A stretch of DNA of 64,000 bases from JAPPHY01 sp034423135 (lineage in GTDB: Bacteria > Chloroflexota > Dehalococcoidia > Lucifugimonadales > UBA2985), in NCBI GenBank assembly GCA_034423135.1, contig DAOUJC010000006.1:87791-151790 (forward strand), in the 5' to 3' direction. A program made the translations under genes and the position numbers. The notes under the pieces were generated by a model. That model was not told the origin of the DNA and did not search any database. It was given only the letters and a program-made list of their open reading frames with translations. This document shows positions 32,772 through 41,634 of the stretch, piece after piece. The stretch's first letter is position 1. The number at the start of each line of letters is the position of its first letter.

Positions 32772-34376
32772 GTGCGGGCGCCTGCGGTCGCTGTCGTCGC
32801 TGCACTGACAGTTGTCCTGGCAGGCGCCTGCAACGCGCCGGATCCTACGCCGACGCAGGCCCCTACGTCCACGCCTGCCCCGGAGGCCACGGCCTCTGAG
32901 CCTGTCGGGGTGACCTTCGCGGACCGGAACCTGGAGAGGGCCGTCAGGGACGCTCTAGGGCTGTCCCGAACTGCGGCGATCACCGAGGATGACCTGTCCA
33001 GGCTCACTAGCCTCGATTTGACCGCGCACGACATCTACGTGCTCGACGGCATACAAGGGCTGAGTGGCCTCACCGAACTCTACCTTCACTTCAATCACGT
33101 CAACGACCTCTCGCCGCTGTCCACGCTGACCAGCCTGAAGCGGCTTGACCTCAGGACCAACGCCGTCAGCGACCTTTCGCCACTCGCATCACTCACAAAC
33201 CTGGCGGAGCTGAGCCTCCGCTCCAACGAGGTCAGGGACGTATCGCAATTGGCTGGGCTGACCGGGCTGAAGGCTCTGGACCTGGGCACCAACAAGATCG
33301 TGGACATTTCGCCCCTGTCGTCGCTAACCGGCCTCACCTGGCTCAACCTGGAGGAGAACCGCATCGAGGACGCGTCGCCACTGGAGTCTCTCACCGGCCT
33401 TACGCAGCTTTACCTCCACTGGAACAAGATCGGCGACCTTACGCCCCTGAGCTCCCTGACGAGGCTCAAAGCCCTTGGCCTGGGTGCCAATGGGATAGAT
33501 GACCTGTCGCCGCTGGCGCCGCTTGTGGAGCTGGAGCTGCTCCACCTGTGGGGCAACGACGTGAGCGACATATCGCCGCTGGCCGGCATGACGGGCCTCA
33601 GAGAACTGCATCTGTGGCGCAACCGGGTGAGCGACATTTCGCCGCTGGCCGGGATGACGGCTCTCACCAAGCTGGAGCTGTGGGAGAACGAGGTGAGCGA
33701 TATTTCGCCGCTGGCTTCATTGACCTCCCTCACCGATCTCAATCTCTGGTTGAACGACGTGAGCGACATATCGGCGCTTGCGTCCACCAGGAACCTCGTT
33801 CACGCGCACCTGGACGAGAACAGCATATCCGACCTGTCGCCGCTGGCGTCACTGCCGGTTCTCGCTACACTCGACGTAACCGAGAACCAGGTGGTGGACG
33901 TGTCTCCCCTCCGCACCATGAACAGCCTGACGGTGCTGAACCTCAGCGGGAACTTGGTTGTCGACGTGTCTCCCCTGGCGTCCCTGGCCAACCTGGTCTC
34001 ACTGAACGTGGGCGACAACGAGATCGAGGACTTCGAGCCACTCTCGGCGCTGACCGGTCTGACCAGCCTGTCCTTGGACAGGAACGAGATTGTGGACATC
34101 TCGCCGCTGGCCTCGCTCACGGGGCTTACGCTGCTCGACCTGAGTCACAATGATATCGAGGACGTGTCCATCCTGGCGACCCTGACCAACCTGGACGAGC
34201 TTCACATACATTCCAACTGGATAGCAGACATATCGCCGCTGGTTGAAAACCCCGGGTTGGACTGGGGGGACCTGGTGCAACTCAGGTACAATAAGCTGGA
34301 CTATAGTGATGGGTCAGAGGACCGGCAGGACATAGAAGCGCTCTGGGGGCGCGGAATAGACGTGCGCCTCAAATAG
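32772..34376 (+). CDS. Leucine-rich repeat lipoprotein (18 repeats)
   Basis: A 534-aa exported lipoprotein. The signal peptide ends in VVLAGAC (Cys 20), followed by a Pro/Thr-rich spacer. Residues from about 80 on form 18 repeats of 22 residues with the pattern LxxLTxLxxLxLxxNxIxDISP, the internalin-type leucine-rich repeat, ending in a capping segment with ALWGRGIDVRL. Such solenoids bind proteins or glycans at the surface. The start is GTG at 32772 with CGGAG upstream, 16 nt after the CoA-transferase stop, so it may be co-transcribed. The role is unknown; adhesion or recognition is a reasonable guess. Confidence 0.92.
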   Translation: MRAPAVAVVAALTVVLAGACNAPDPTPTQAPTSTPAPEATASEPVGVTFADRNLERAVRDALGLSRTAAITEDDLSRLTSLDLTAHDIYVLDGIQGLSGLTELYLHFNHVNDLSPLSTLTSLKRLDLRTNAVSDLSPLASLTNLAELSLRSNEVRDVSQLAGLTGLKALDLGTNKIVDISPLSSLTGLTWLNLEENRIEDASPLESLTGLTQLYLHWNKIGDLTPLSSLTRLKALGLGANGIDDLSPLAPLVELELLHLWGNDVSDISPLAGMTGLRELHLWRNRVSDISPLAGMTALTKLELWENEVSDISPLASLTSLTDLNLWLNDVSDISALASTRNLVHAHLDENSISDLSPLASLPVLATLDVTENQVVDVSPLRTMNSLTVLNLSGNLVVDVSPLASLANLVSLNVGDNEIEDFEPLSALTGLTSLSLDRNEIVDISPLASLTGLTLLDLSHNDIEDVSILATLTNLDELHIHSNWIADISPLVENPGLDWGDLVQLRYNKLDYSDGSEDRQDIEALWGRGIDVRLK

Positions 34377-34404
34377 AATCGGCGGGCTATAACGCTCGTG
34401 CGCG

Positions 34405-34433
34405 TTGACAATGGAGAGGGCTAGTGCTAATCT
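34405..34433 (+). promoter_or_regulatory. Promoter of the peptide-ABC operon
   Basis: TTGACA (34405-34410), 17-nt spacer and TAATCT (34428-34433) lie 27 nt before the ATG at 34461, which is preceded by the ribosome site CAGGAGGG. This is a near-consensus sigma-70 promoter. Confidence 0.75.
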
Positions 34434-34460
34434 TGTGCCAACTTCCTCAGGAGGGCAGAT

Positions 34461-36416
34461 ATGACGTTACGATATTCGCGCCTTGCTAGCAGGATGGTGA
34501 TTACGATATTCGCAGCGGCTGTCATGGTGGTGGCAGTTGCCTGCGGGGAGGACCCAACTGCCACTCCTGTTCCCACGGACACACCAGTTCCTACGGCTAC
34601 GGCCCCCGAGGCCACGCCTACCGCCGAAATGATGGAGCCCACGGCCACCGCCGTGCCGGACGCCATGACGGACGAGTTTCGGGAGGACTGGGCCAACTAT
34701 CTGAAGACTCACCCTGGCTATCAGGCGGAGTGGGGAGAGCCCCAGTACGGGGGCATTGTCAGATTGAGCGGTCCCGCCAATCCCACCCGCTCGCAGATCA
34801 CGCTGGGCTGGAGCGCCTTCATCAACCTGTCCTTCGAGGCGCACAACAGCCTGCTGATGTTCGACCCCTGGCTGGAGCAGGACGACGGAGTATTCTGCGA
34901 CCTGTGCGAGACCTGGGAAGTGTCGGATGACGGCAAGACCTACACCTTCCGGCTCAGGGACAACGTGCAGTTCCACTCCGAAGGATACGCCAAGGACATG
35001 GGCGCGCCCGGCTTCGGGAGCGAGCTTGTGTGCGAGGACGTGAAGCACAGCATGGAGTGGTTCGCTGCGCCTCCGGAAGGAACGGTTGCCAGCACCGCTG
35101 CAGCCGGCAAGGAAAAGATGGGGCATCTGGACGAAATCACCTGCCCGGACGGTCCGGACGGCAAGACGGTGGTGCTGAACTTCTCCATGTTCAGGAATCC
35201 CACAACCGGCTGGCTGGCCTCCGGCATCGCGATCTGGGACAAGGAGTACAGGGAGTGGATGGATGCGGAGCACCCGAACATCCAGTCCACCGGTGAAGAG
35301 CTGGGCTACCTCCTGGACATGGGCACCGGGCCGCAGATACCCGTTTCCTGGGATCCGGAAGTAGTGCTGAAGACCCGCACCAATCCAGACTACTGGATAA
35401 AGGGCGCGCCCCTGGTGGACGGCTTCGAGTTCTACCCCATCCTGGACTACAACACCAAGTTCACGTCCTTCATCACGGGGAAGATCGACCACGCCGGCCA
35501 CGGCAGCAGCGGCCTGACCAAGGCCCAGGTCGTTCAGATTCAGGAGAGCTACCCCGACTACACGGTGCATGAGGTGCAGTACAACCACATCTCCCAGCTG
35601 CCCATGAACCCCTTCAGGCCTCCCTTTGACGACTGGAAGGTCCGCTGGGCCATCCACCTTGCTCTTGACAGGCAGGCCTGGCTGGAGTTCAACAAGGCGG
35701 GCACCCTCAACATGGCGGCCCACAACTACTACCTCCACAGGGCCAGCCCCTGGTCATGGCCGGAGGAGGAGTTCCTGAAGTTCCCCGGCTGGAGGGCCGA
35801 CCAGAAGGACGCGGACATAGCCGAGGCCAACCGCATCCTTGACGAGGTCTTCGGACCCGGTGAACGTCCCACGGACACTGAGATGACCATATGGACGCTG
35901 CTCAGCCGACGTGAGATTGGCGTGTGGGCTCTGGACCAGTTCAGAGAGTCGCTGGGCTGGGAGCTTGACGCCAGGTTCGTGGAGGTGGGTGAGTGGATCC
36001 AGAAGCGCCAGGAGGGTACCTTCGTCCTCCAGCCTGACGCAGCGCCTATGCACGGCATGGGGTACATCCCGGACCCCAGCGACGGCTTCTTCGGCGCTCA
36101 CTCCAAGACGGGCACTCGACCGGACGCCTACATCCGGGCCTGGAAGGGGGAGAATGAAGGGATGGAACTCCAGCCCGAGCTGGACAGAATAGACGCCCTC
36201 ATCGAGGAGCAGGACGTGGAAACTGACATGGCCAAGCGCCTTGATATGGTCAGAGACCTGTCCAAGTACATGATCGAGGAGCGCACCACCGGCGTGTTCC
36301 TGGGCGCAATGAACGTTGCCTGGGGCACGGCGCCAAGACTGAGGGGCACCCACTTCTACAGGCTGGGGACCTACTCTCAGCAGCGTCTCTATGACCGGTG
36401 GTGGATCACCGAGTAG
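34461..36416 (+). CDS. ABC transporter substrate-binding lipoprotein, family 5 (peptide/opine type)
   Basis: A 651-aa solute receptor. The signal peptide ends in VVAVACG (Cys 28) and a Thr/Pro/Ala linker follows. The mature part has the family-5 pattern: SFEAHNSLLMFDPWLEQDDG, TWEVSDDGKTYTFRLRDNVQFH, and VRWAIHLALDRQAWLEF. It binds oligopeptides or similar solutes outside the membrane and delivers them to the permeases that follow on the same strand. The C-terminus RLGTYSQQRLYDRWWITE resembles that of the two receptors at 55-60 kb, so the three are paralogues. The solute is unknown. Confidence 0.93.
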   Translation: MTLRYSRLASRMVITIFAAAVMVVAVACGEDPTATPVPTDTPVPTATAPEATPTAEMMEPTATAVPDAMTDEFREDWANYLKTHPGYQAEWGEPQYGGIVRLSGPANPTRSQITLGWSAFINLSFEAHNSLLMFDPWLEQDDGVFCDLCETWEVSDDGKTYTFRLRDNVQFHSEGYAKDMGAPGFGSELVCEDVKHSMEWFAAPPEGTVASTAAAGKEKMGHLDEITCPDGPDGKTVVLNFSMFRNPTTGWLASGIAIWDKEYREWMDAEHPNIQSTGEELGYLLDMGTGPQIPVSWDPEVVLKTRTNPDYWIKGAPLVDGFEFYPILDYNTKFTSFITGKIDHAGHGSSGLTKAQVVQIQESYPDYTVHEVQYNHISQLPMNPFRPPFDDWKVRWAIHLALDRQAWLEFNKAGTLNMAAHNYYLHRASPWSWPEEEFLKFPGWRADQKDADIAEANRILDEVFGPGERPTDTEMTIWTLLSRREIGVWALDQFRESLGWELDARFVEVGEWIQKRQEGTFVLQPDAAPMHGMGYIPDPSDGFFGAHSKTGTRPDAYIRAWKGENEGMELQPELDRIDALIEEQDVETDMAKRLDMVRDLSKYMIEERTTGVFLGAMNVAWGTAPRLRGTHFYRLGTYSQQRLYDRWWITE

Positions 36417-36471
36417 CGCGCTAGACCAACGATAGCGCAGCTCTGCGTCCGCGGAGCCTGTGATATGATGA

Positions 36472-36508
36472 GGCCAATTCTGGGGCAAGACCCGCCCCAG
36501 AATTGGCC
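36472..36508 (+). other. Perfect 15-bp inverted repeat between receptor and permease genes
   Basis: GGCCAATTCTGGGGC (36472-36486) pairs fully with GCCCCAGAATTGGCC (36494-36508) around a 7-nt loop. There is no T-run after it. It could stabilise the receptor mRNA or act as a partial terminator, so that the receptor is made in excess over the permeases. Confidence 0.7.
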
Positions 36509-36620
36509 CTTGACCCAGGCATGAGCGGGGCGCTCCCAAGCCCGTCGTGATGCCGATTGAACGTAGGCGTACGACGCGGCAAGGCACACCGCCCGATCGG
36601 CTCAGAGATCAGGAGGCAAT

Positions 36621-37574
36621 ATGACCGAGTACATCCTTCGCAGATTGCTGCTGGGGGTACTGACCGCGTTCCTGGTGTCCATTCTGGTCTTCACCCTCCT
36701 CCGCATCGCCCCCGGGGACGTGGTGGACGCCATCCTGGGAGGCGAAGGTGAGGTCTACTCCGATGAGGTGAGGGAGGCGCTCCGCGAGCAGCTGGGCCTG
36801 AACAGGCCTCTCCCGGTTCAATACTTGACATTCATGCGGGACTTCGTGACCCTGCAGTGGGGCGAGTCCCTTCGAAACAACACGGAGATCTGGCCGCAGA
36901 TCCAGAAGAAGCTGCCCATCACACTGGAGCTCTCCGTGATGACGCTGCTCATCTCCGTGTTCATGGGAATACCCATTGGTACGCTGATGGCACTATACCG
37001 AGACTCGTGGGTGGACTACTTACTCCGCGTGTTCTCTCTGGCGGGCCTGTCCATACCAAACTTCTGGTCCGCCACCATGATCGTCCTTGGAGGCGCCTTC
37101 TTCCTCAACTGGAGCCCGCGGCTGGAGTACATCTCCCCCCTGGAGGACCCGCGGGCGAACTTCATCATGTTCTTCTGGCCTGCCCTGGCTGCAGGATGGG
37201 TTGGGCAGGCCACCCAGGCCAGAATGATGCGCTCGACAATGCTGGAGGTGCTGCGCCAGGACTACATTCGCACTGCCCACGCCAAGGGACTGCAGTATTA
37301 CGTGGTCGTCTACCGCCACGCCCTGAAGAACGCCCTTCTGCCGGTCATCACCATCATCGGCATTACCGTGGCGTTGATACTGGGCGGGACGGTCATCATC
37401 GAGACCATCTTCCAGCTGCCGGGGCTGTCGCGGTACCTTGTTCAGAGCCTTCAGAACTGGGACTACACCGTGGTGCAGACCGTGGTGCTGTTCCTTTCGA
37501 TATGGATCGTGCTGTCCAACCTTGTTGTTGATCTGGCCTACGGCTGGCTGGACCCAAGAATACGATACGACTAG
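36621..37574 (+). CDS. Peptide ABC transporter permease (DppB type)
   Basis: A 317-aa inner-membrane permease. The start YILRRLLLGVLTAFLVSILVF-like segment, the RIAPGD motif, and the loop VLRQDYIRTAHAKGL, which docks the ATPase (EAA motif), mark the DppB/OppB family. Six membrane segments fit the sequence. A GATCAGGAGG ribosome site precedes the ATG. It pairs with the next gene; the ATPases are not in this window. Confidence 0.94.
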   Translation: MTEYILRRLLLGVLTAFLVSILVFTLLRIAPGDVVDAILGGEGEVYSDEVREALREQLGLNRPLPVQYLTFMRDFVTLQWGESLRNNTEIWPQIQKKLPITLELSVMTLLISVFMGIPIGTLMALYRDSWVDYLLRVFSLAGLSIPNFWSATMIVLGGAFFLNWSPRLEYISPLEDPRANFIMFFWPALAAGWVGQATQARMMRSTMLEVLRQDYIRTAHAKGLQYYVVVYRHALKNALLPVITIIGITVALILGGTVIIETIFQLPGLSRYLVQSLQNWDYTVVQTVVLFLSIWIVLSNLVVDLAYGWLDPRIRYD

Positions 37575-37622
37575 GCCGGCACGGACGAAGCCGCCTCATG
37601 GAGGTGGCGTCAAGGAGGCGCA

Positions 37623-38525
37623 ATGGCGACTCGGGAAGAGATACTGGAACCACTGGCAACCCGTACTAGGGCGCCACTGCCGGTTCGCCTACTGAAGGGA
37701 ACGACCAACTTCATGGTCAGGAAGCCGCTGGGGGCTTTCGGGGCAGCCATCATTCTCGCTATGGTATTCATGGCGCTGGCCGCTCCCTGGATCTCCGGCG
37801 ATCCCAACAAGTGGCACATTTCCGAGACAATGTACGGCCCCTCATGGAAGTTCTGGCTTGGGACCAACGACCTGGGCCAGGACATGTGGGCAATGATTGT
37901 GAGAGGAGCCAGGGTGTCCCTTTACGTGGGGTTCCTGGCCGTGGCCCTGGGCTCCTGCACCGGCGGGGTTATCGGGTTGGTTAGCGCCTACTACGGCGGG
38001 AAGGTGGACATGAGCATTCAGAGGCTTATGGACGCTCTCATGGCCATACCCACACTGATCCTGGCTCTGGCCATCATGGCCGCGCTGGGCCAGTCCCTCA
38101 ACAACGTGGTACTGGCAATCGGCATAGTGCAGATTCCCAGGGCAAACCGCATAGTTCGCTCACAGGCCCTTTCCGTGAAGGAGTCGGAGTTCGCCCTGGC
38201 GGCTCGCTCGATCGGTGCGGGTGACTTTCGCATCATGGTGTACCACATACTCCCGCAGTGCATGGCTCCCTGGCTCATCATCGCCTCAGCGGCCTTGGGT
38301 ACGGCCATCATATCGGAGGCGTCACTGAGTTTCTTGGGCATGGGAGTGCCTCCCACGGTACCCACGTGGGGAGGAATGCTCTCCACCAGAGGAAGGGAAT
38401 TCTTCATACAGAACCCCTGGATGGCTATATGGCCGGGCGTGGCCATATCGCTCGCCGTCTACGGCTTCAACCTCTTTGGGGACGCTCTGCGGGACGTGCT
38501 GGACCCTCGGTTGCGCGGGCTGTAG
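37623..38525 (+). CDS. Peptide ABC transporter permease (DppC type)
   Basis: A 300-aa permease partner. The N-terminal cytoplasmic part leads into a first hydrophobic segment after MVRKPLGAFGAAI, then LGTNDLGQDMWAMIVRGARVSL, the family signature near the second segment, and the ATPase-docking loop VKESEFALAARSIGAGDFRI. The end GDALRDVLDPRLRGL is typical of DppC/OppC. An AAGGAGGCGCA ribosome site precedes the ATG, 48 nt after the first permease gene. Without ATPase genes nearby, it probably shares ATPases encoded elsewhere. Confidence 0.94.
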   Translation: MATREEILEPLATRTRAPLPVRLLKGTTNFMVRKPLGAFGAAIILAMVFMALAAPWISGDPNKWHISETMYGPSWKFWLGTNDLGQDMWAMIVRGARVSLYVGFLAVALGSCTGGVIGLVSAYYGGKVDMSIQRLMDALMAIPTLILALAIMAALGQSLNNVVLAIGIVQIPRANRIVRSQALSVKESEFALAARSIGAGDFRIMVYHILPQCMAPWLIIASAALGTAIISEASLSFLGMGVPPTVPTWGGMLSTRGREFFIQNPWMAIWPGVAISLAVYGFNLFGDALRDVLDPRLRGL

Positions 38526-38606
38526 GCGCGGCGCTACACGGCGCAGGTCTGTAGAGCGGGAAGGACTGTCCTTCGGGGATACCGCGGCCGCCAGGATTTT
38601 GGCGGG

Positions 38607-39029
38607 CTACTCAGACTTTCTGAGCGCCACAATGGTCAGGTGGTTCTGCTCGTTCTCACGCTTGTAGTGCATCTGGTCCATGAGGGTCTTCACCAGGTGC
38701 ACGCCCAGCCCACCGATCCGGCGCTCTTGCACCGCCGCTTCCAGGTCGGGTTCCGGTGCGTCGCTGAGCGGGTCGAACGGCCGGCCGCTGTCCACGATCT
38801 CGATGGTGATGGCGTCCAGGTCGGACGAGATGTTGATCTCAATGTCCTGCTGTTTGTCGTCGTATCCGTAGTCCATGACGTTGAGCACCAGTTCCTCCAG
38901 CGCCAGGTGCACCCGATAGGAGAAACCCGGATCCCACTCCTCGCGCTCGGCCATGCCCTCCACGGCTTCGATGACCTGCTCCAGCTCGGCGCGGTCGCTC
39001 TTGACCTTTAGGGAAAGTGTTTCACTCAC
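38607..39029 (-). CDS. Anti-sigma-type serine kinase (RsbW-like HATPase)
   Basis: A GHKL ATPase of about 140 aa. The N box is in VHLALEELVLNVMDYGYD, the G1 box in ITIEIVDSGRPFDPL, and the G2 region in RRIGGLGVHLVKTLMD. This is the RsbW/SpoIIAB type, which phosphorylates an STAS antagonist and binds a sigma factor. I start it at the GTG at 39029, which overlaps the stop of the upstream phosphatase gene (GTGA). With the STAS and phosphatase genes upstream it forms a full partner-switching set, but no sigma factor gene is next to it. Confidence 0.88.
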   Translation of the reverse strand: MSETLSLKVKSDRAELEQVIEAVEGMAEREEWDPGFSYRVHLALEELVLNVMDYGYDDKQQDIEINISSDLDAITIEIVDSGRPFDPLSDAPEPDLEAAVQERRIGGLGVHLVKTLMDQMHYKRENEQNHLTIVALRKSE

Positions 39030-40204
39030 TGTCCATACTCGCCTGTGCTGAGGATTAGGCACGTAATGTCGTCGGACTGAGGCGTTCCGTCGGCGAAGTT
39101 GCGCACCGCCTCGAACACGGCGTCGCTGGCCTGCTGCGCTGTTGTCGGAGGTCCGCCAGAGAAGATGTTCAGCAGCCGCTCGTTCCCGAACTCCTCGTCA
39201 CCGCTGTTCATTGCCTCCGTGACGCCGTCCGTATAAAGCACCACTGTCTCGCCCGGCTCGAGTCTGGTGACGACCTCCTCATACTCGAAGTCCGGGAGAA
39301 GCCCCAGAGCAAGCCCTGAGCTAAGGGTCAGCAGCTCAGAACTGCCGTCCTTGCGGATTACGAGCGGGGGATTGTGGCCCCCGTTGGCAATGGTCAATGT
39401 TCCGCTATCCGGGTTGTAGACGGCGTAGAGAACGGTTACGAACATAGAAGTCTCGTTGTCTTCATGTAGAAGGTTGTTGACCTCAGTAAGTACGCTCTTG
39501 GGTTCGAGGGTGCCGATTGCCGCGCCCTTGAGCAGGGTTCTTGCGGACATCATGAACAGCGCCGCAGGCACGCCCTTGCCGGAGACGTCTGCAATTGCCA
39601 GGCCGATGCGGCCATTGTCCAGTCGAATAACGTCAAAAAAGTCACCGCCCACGCTGCGCGCGGGATCCATGTTGGCATAGACCTGGTAGCTGCGGCCTGA
39701 AGGGAACTGGACCGGAAGGATGGACTGCTGCATCTCAGACGCGACATCCAGCTCATTCTGGATCGCGACCAGCTTGTCGCGGGAGGCGAGAGCCTCTCTC
39801 CACTGCACGATGTTGGCCAGCGTTCGCTCGATTGTGACTTCCAGGTCCTCGAAGTCAATGGGCTTGGTGACGAAGTCGAATGCGCCGCGGTTCATGGCGG
39901 TGCGAATGTTCTTCATGTCGCCGTATGCGGAGATGATGACGGCACGGAGTTCCGGGTCCAGCTTGGAGATCTGCTCAAGAAGCGTCAGTCCGTCCATCTG
40001 GGGCATGTTGATGTCGGACAGGACCATGTCGATATCTGAGTCCTCGCGCAGCCTTGCCAGGGCTTCCAGGCCGTTCTGAGCGAACACGAATGAGTACTTG
40101 CCGGCGCGAATCTGCCGACGCATTCGCTGCAGGACCAGCGGCTCGACGTCCGGTTCGTCGTCGACCACCAGGATCTTGTAGGGTTGCTGATCTTCAGTAG
40201 TCAT
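39026..40204 (-). CDS. Response regulator with PP2C phosphatase output (RsbU-like)
   Basis: A 392-aa signalling protein. Residues 10-130 are a receiver domain: VVDDEPDV, the phosphorylated Asp in DMVLSDINMPQMDG and the Lys in FDFVTKPID. Then a short coiled coil leads to a PP2C/SpoIIE phosphatase (about 160-390) with GGDFFDVIRLDNGRIGLAIA, DVSGKGVPAALFM, ANGGHNPPL, LYTDGVTEA and SDDITCLI, which hold the metal-binding Asp residues. Phosphorylation by an unknown histidine kinase would switch on dephosphorylation of the STAS protein. Its stop overlaps the kinase gene start, so the two are coupled. Confidence 0.94.
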   Translation of the reverse strand: MTTEDQQPYKILVVDDEPDVEPLVLQRMRRQIRAGKYSFVFAQNGLEALARLREDSDIDMVLSDINMPQMDGLTLLEQISKLDPELRAVIISAYGDMKNIRTAMNRGAFDFVTKPIDFEDLEVTIERTLANIVQWREALASRDKLVAIQNELDVASEMQQSILPVQFPSGRSYQVYANMDPARSVGGDFFDVIRLDNGRIGLAIADVSGKGVPAALFMMSARTLLKGAAIGTLEPKSVLTEVNNLLHEDNETSMFVTVLYAVYNPDSGTLTIANGGHNPPLVIRKDGSSELLTLSSGLALGLLPDFEYEEVVTRLEPGETVVLYTDGVTEAMNSGDEEFGNERLLNIFSGGPPTTAQQASDAVFEAVRNFADGTPQSDDITCLILSTGEYGQ

Positions 40205-40315
40205 TTCTGGCGATTCCGGCTAATCTATAGGGCAGGCGCAACCTGGCGCTTGGCACTTCGGGCGCGGGAGCACGCTTCACGAGATGGCAAGTGACCCTCC
40301 GCGGAGAGGCGATTG

Positions 40316-40702
40316 CTACCGAGCAATGGCCGAGAGCGCGTCTGACTGAGCGGCGTGGGTGGGAATGATCTTGTCGAATCCACTGATCTGGAACACCTCG
40401 CTGATGGCGCTGGAAAGCGAGCATACGCCGAACTTGGCGCCCTTGCCCTGCAGCTGCTTGGAGATTAGTAGAATGACCCGGAGGCCGGCGCTGCTGATGT
40501 ACGAGAGATTCTCCAAGTCCAGGATCATTGCGTTGGCGTTGTCCTTGAGGAGCGTCTCCAAGGCATCCTGGAATTCTCTGGCGTTGGCTCCGTCGACGCG
40601 GCCTGCCGTGTTGGCAATTAGCACGCCGCCTTTGATTTCTCCCTGCACGGTAAGGTTCTTAGTATCGGCAACAGTCCAGGTGGCTCCGCTTTCCTGAGTC
40701 AT
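40316..40702 (-). CDS. STAS-domain anti-sigma factor antagonist (RsbV-like)
   Basis: A 128-aa STAS protein. GRVDGANAREFQDALETLL and LDLENLSYISSAGLRVILLI are the signature; the Ser pair in YISSAGL is the phosphorylation site used by RsbW-type kinases. When unphosphorylated, such proteins bind the kinase and free its sigma factor or other target. It is the first gene of the minus-strand set, with a strong promoter about 180 nt upstream; the phosphatase and kinase genes follow after 111 nt. Confidence 0.92.
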   Translation of the reverse strand: MTQESGATWTVADTKNLTVQGEIKGGVLIANTAGRVDGANAREFQDALETLLKDNANAMILDLENLSYISSAGLRVILLISKQLQGKGAKFGVCSLSSAISEVFQISGFDKIIPTHAAQSDALSAIAR

Positions 40703-40881
40703 TGGCGAATGCTCCTTTAAGGTGGATAGCCGTTGGTTGCTCTATCTCTATTGGTCGGCAGACCGCCTGCCTTCCAAGTTCGGTGATACGCAGCGTCCAG
40801 TGGTTTGGCAGCCGCTATCCGCTCCATAGGCCGAAATTCAACACACACATAGGGCCAGGCGGCCCACTGGCGTCCTGCGCA

Positions 40882-40910
40882 ATTATAAGGCTCTCAGGAT
40901 GGTCGGTCAA
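40882..40910 (-). promoter_or_regulatory. Promoter of the STAS/phosphatase/kinase operon
   Basis: On the minus strand TTGACC (40910-40905), 17-nt spacer and TATAAT (40887-40882) form a near-consensus promoter. It gives a leader of about 170 nt before the STAS ATG at 40702; nothing clear was seen in that leader. Confidence 0.7.
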
Positions 40911-40972
40911 TACTCTGTACTCTGCGTGGGGAAACAGCACTCCCGGCCTCTCTCAGGGCGCGTTTCGTCCTA

Positions 40973-41001
40973 TTGACATCAACAGGCAGTCGCAATAGAC
41001 T
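40973..41001 (+). promoter_or_regulatory. Promoter of the Fur-family gene
   Basis: TTGACA (40973-40978), 17-nt spacer and TAGACT (40996-41001) point to the regulator gene at 41063. It is divergent from the STAS operon promoter 63 nt away. Confidence 0.7.
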
Positions 41002-41017
41002 CACTATCATTGCGACT
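40988..41017 (+). promoter_or_regulatory. Inverted-repeat operator over the Fur-family promoter
   Basis: AGTCGCAAT (40988-40996) and ATTGCGACT (41009-41017) form a perfect 9-bp inverted repeat with a 12-nt centre, covering the -10 box and start point. The position suggests self-repression by the regulator encoded downstream. It does not match the classic Fur box. Confidence 0.55.
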
Positions 41018-41062
41018 GACCGCCCATCGCTTGGATTCCCGACCAAATCGATACTGAATACC

Positions 41063-41488
41063 ATGAACCAGTTGCAGGCCCAACGTCCAGACCTGATCGC
41101 AGCCCTGGAAGACCAGGGATACAGAATCACTGCCCCGCGCCAGGCCATCGCTCACATGCTTGAGCACAAACAAGATGGCTTCACCGCGGAGGAGATCATC
41201 GCAGAGCTGCCCGCCGTCGGCAGGGCAACCGTCTACAGGACCATCAAGTTGCTTCTGAGGGCTGGCGCTGTATGCAAGCTCGCCACAATGGAAGGCGCAC
41301 CTATGTACAGCCTCTCCCGCACCGACCACCATCACCACACAGTCTGCGTTTCATGCGGCGCCGTGGGCGAATTCCGAGCAGTGACCGTCGAGCGTCTCCT
41401 GCGCAGCCTCGGCGGGGACATTCCCGGCCAGGTCCTTGGCCATCGCATTGAGTTCTACATCAACTGCGACACCTGCCGGCTTGCTTAA
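41063..41488 (+). CDS. Fur-family metal-responsive repressor
   Basis: A 141-aa DNA-binding regulator. The N-terminal winged helix includes LEDQGYRITAPRQAIAHMLE and FTAEEIIAELPAVGRATVYR with the recognition helix GRATVYRTIKLL. The C-terminal metal domain has the His-rich RTDHHHHTVCVSCGAVGEF and a final INCDTC, giving two CxxC pairs for structural zinc. It could sense iron, zinc, manganese or peroxide (Fur, Zur or PerR); the short His cluster fits Zur or Fur equally. The ATG at 41063 is chosen because the longer frame starts inside the promoter. An inverted repeat over the promoter suggests autoregulation. Confidence 0.92.
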   Translation: MNQLQAQRPDLIAALEDQGYRITAPRQAIAHMLEHKQDGFTAEEIIAELPAVGRATVYRTIKLLLRAGAVCKLATMEGAPMYSLSRTDHHHHTVCVSCGAVGEFRAVTVERLLRSLGGDIPGQVLGHRIEFYINCDTCRLA

Positions 41489-41634
41489 ACCGGCTAACCG
41501 ATTCCCGCCGGCAACGACAAACCGGATGAGCGGCGCCGGCGCGCTGCGCGATTGACGGCGCGTAGTGGCGACACTACAATCGCTCCAGCCCGCACCACCG
41601 CAACCTCTGCCGCCGCGGAGAAAGGACGTCCCGC

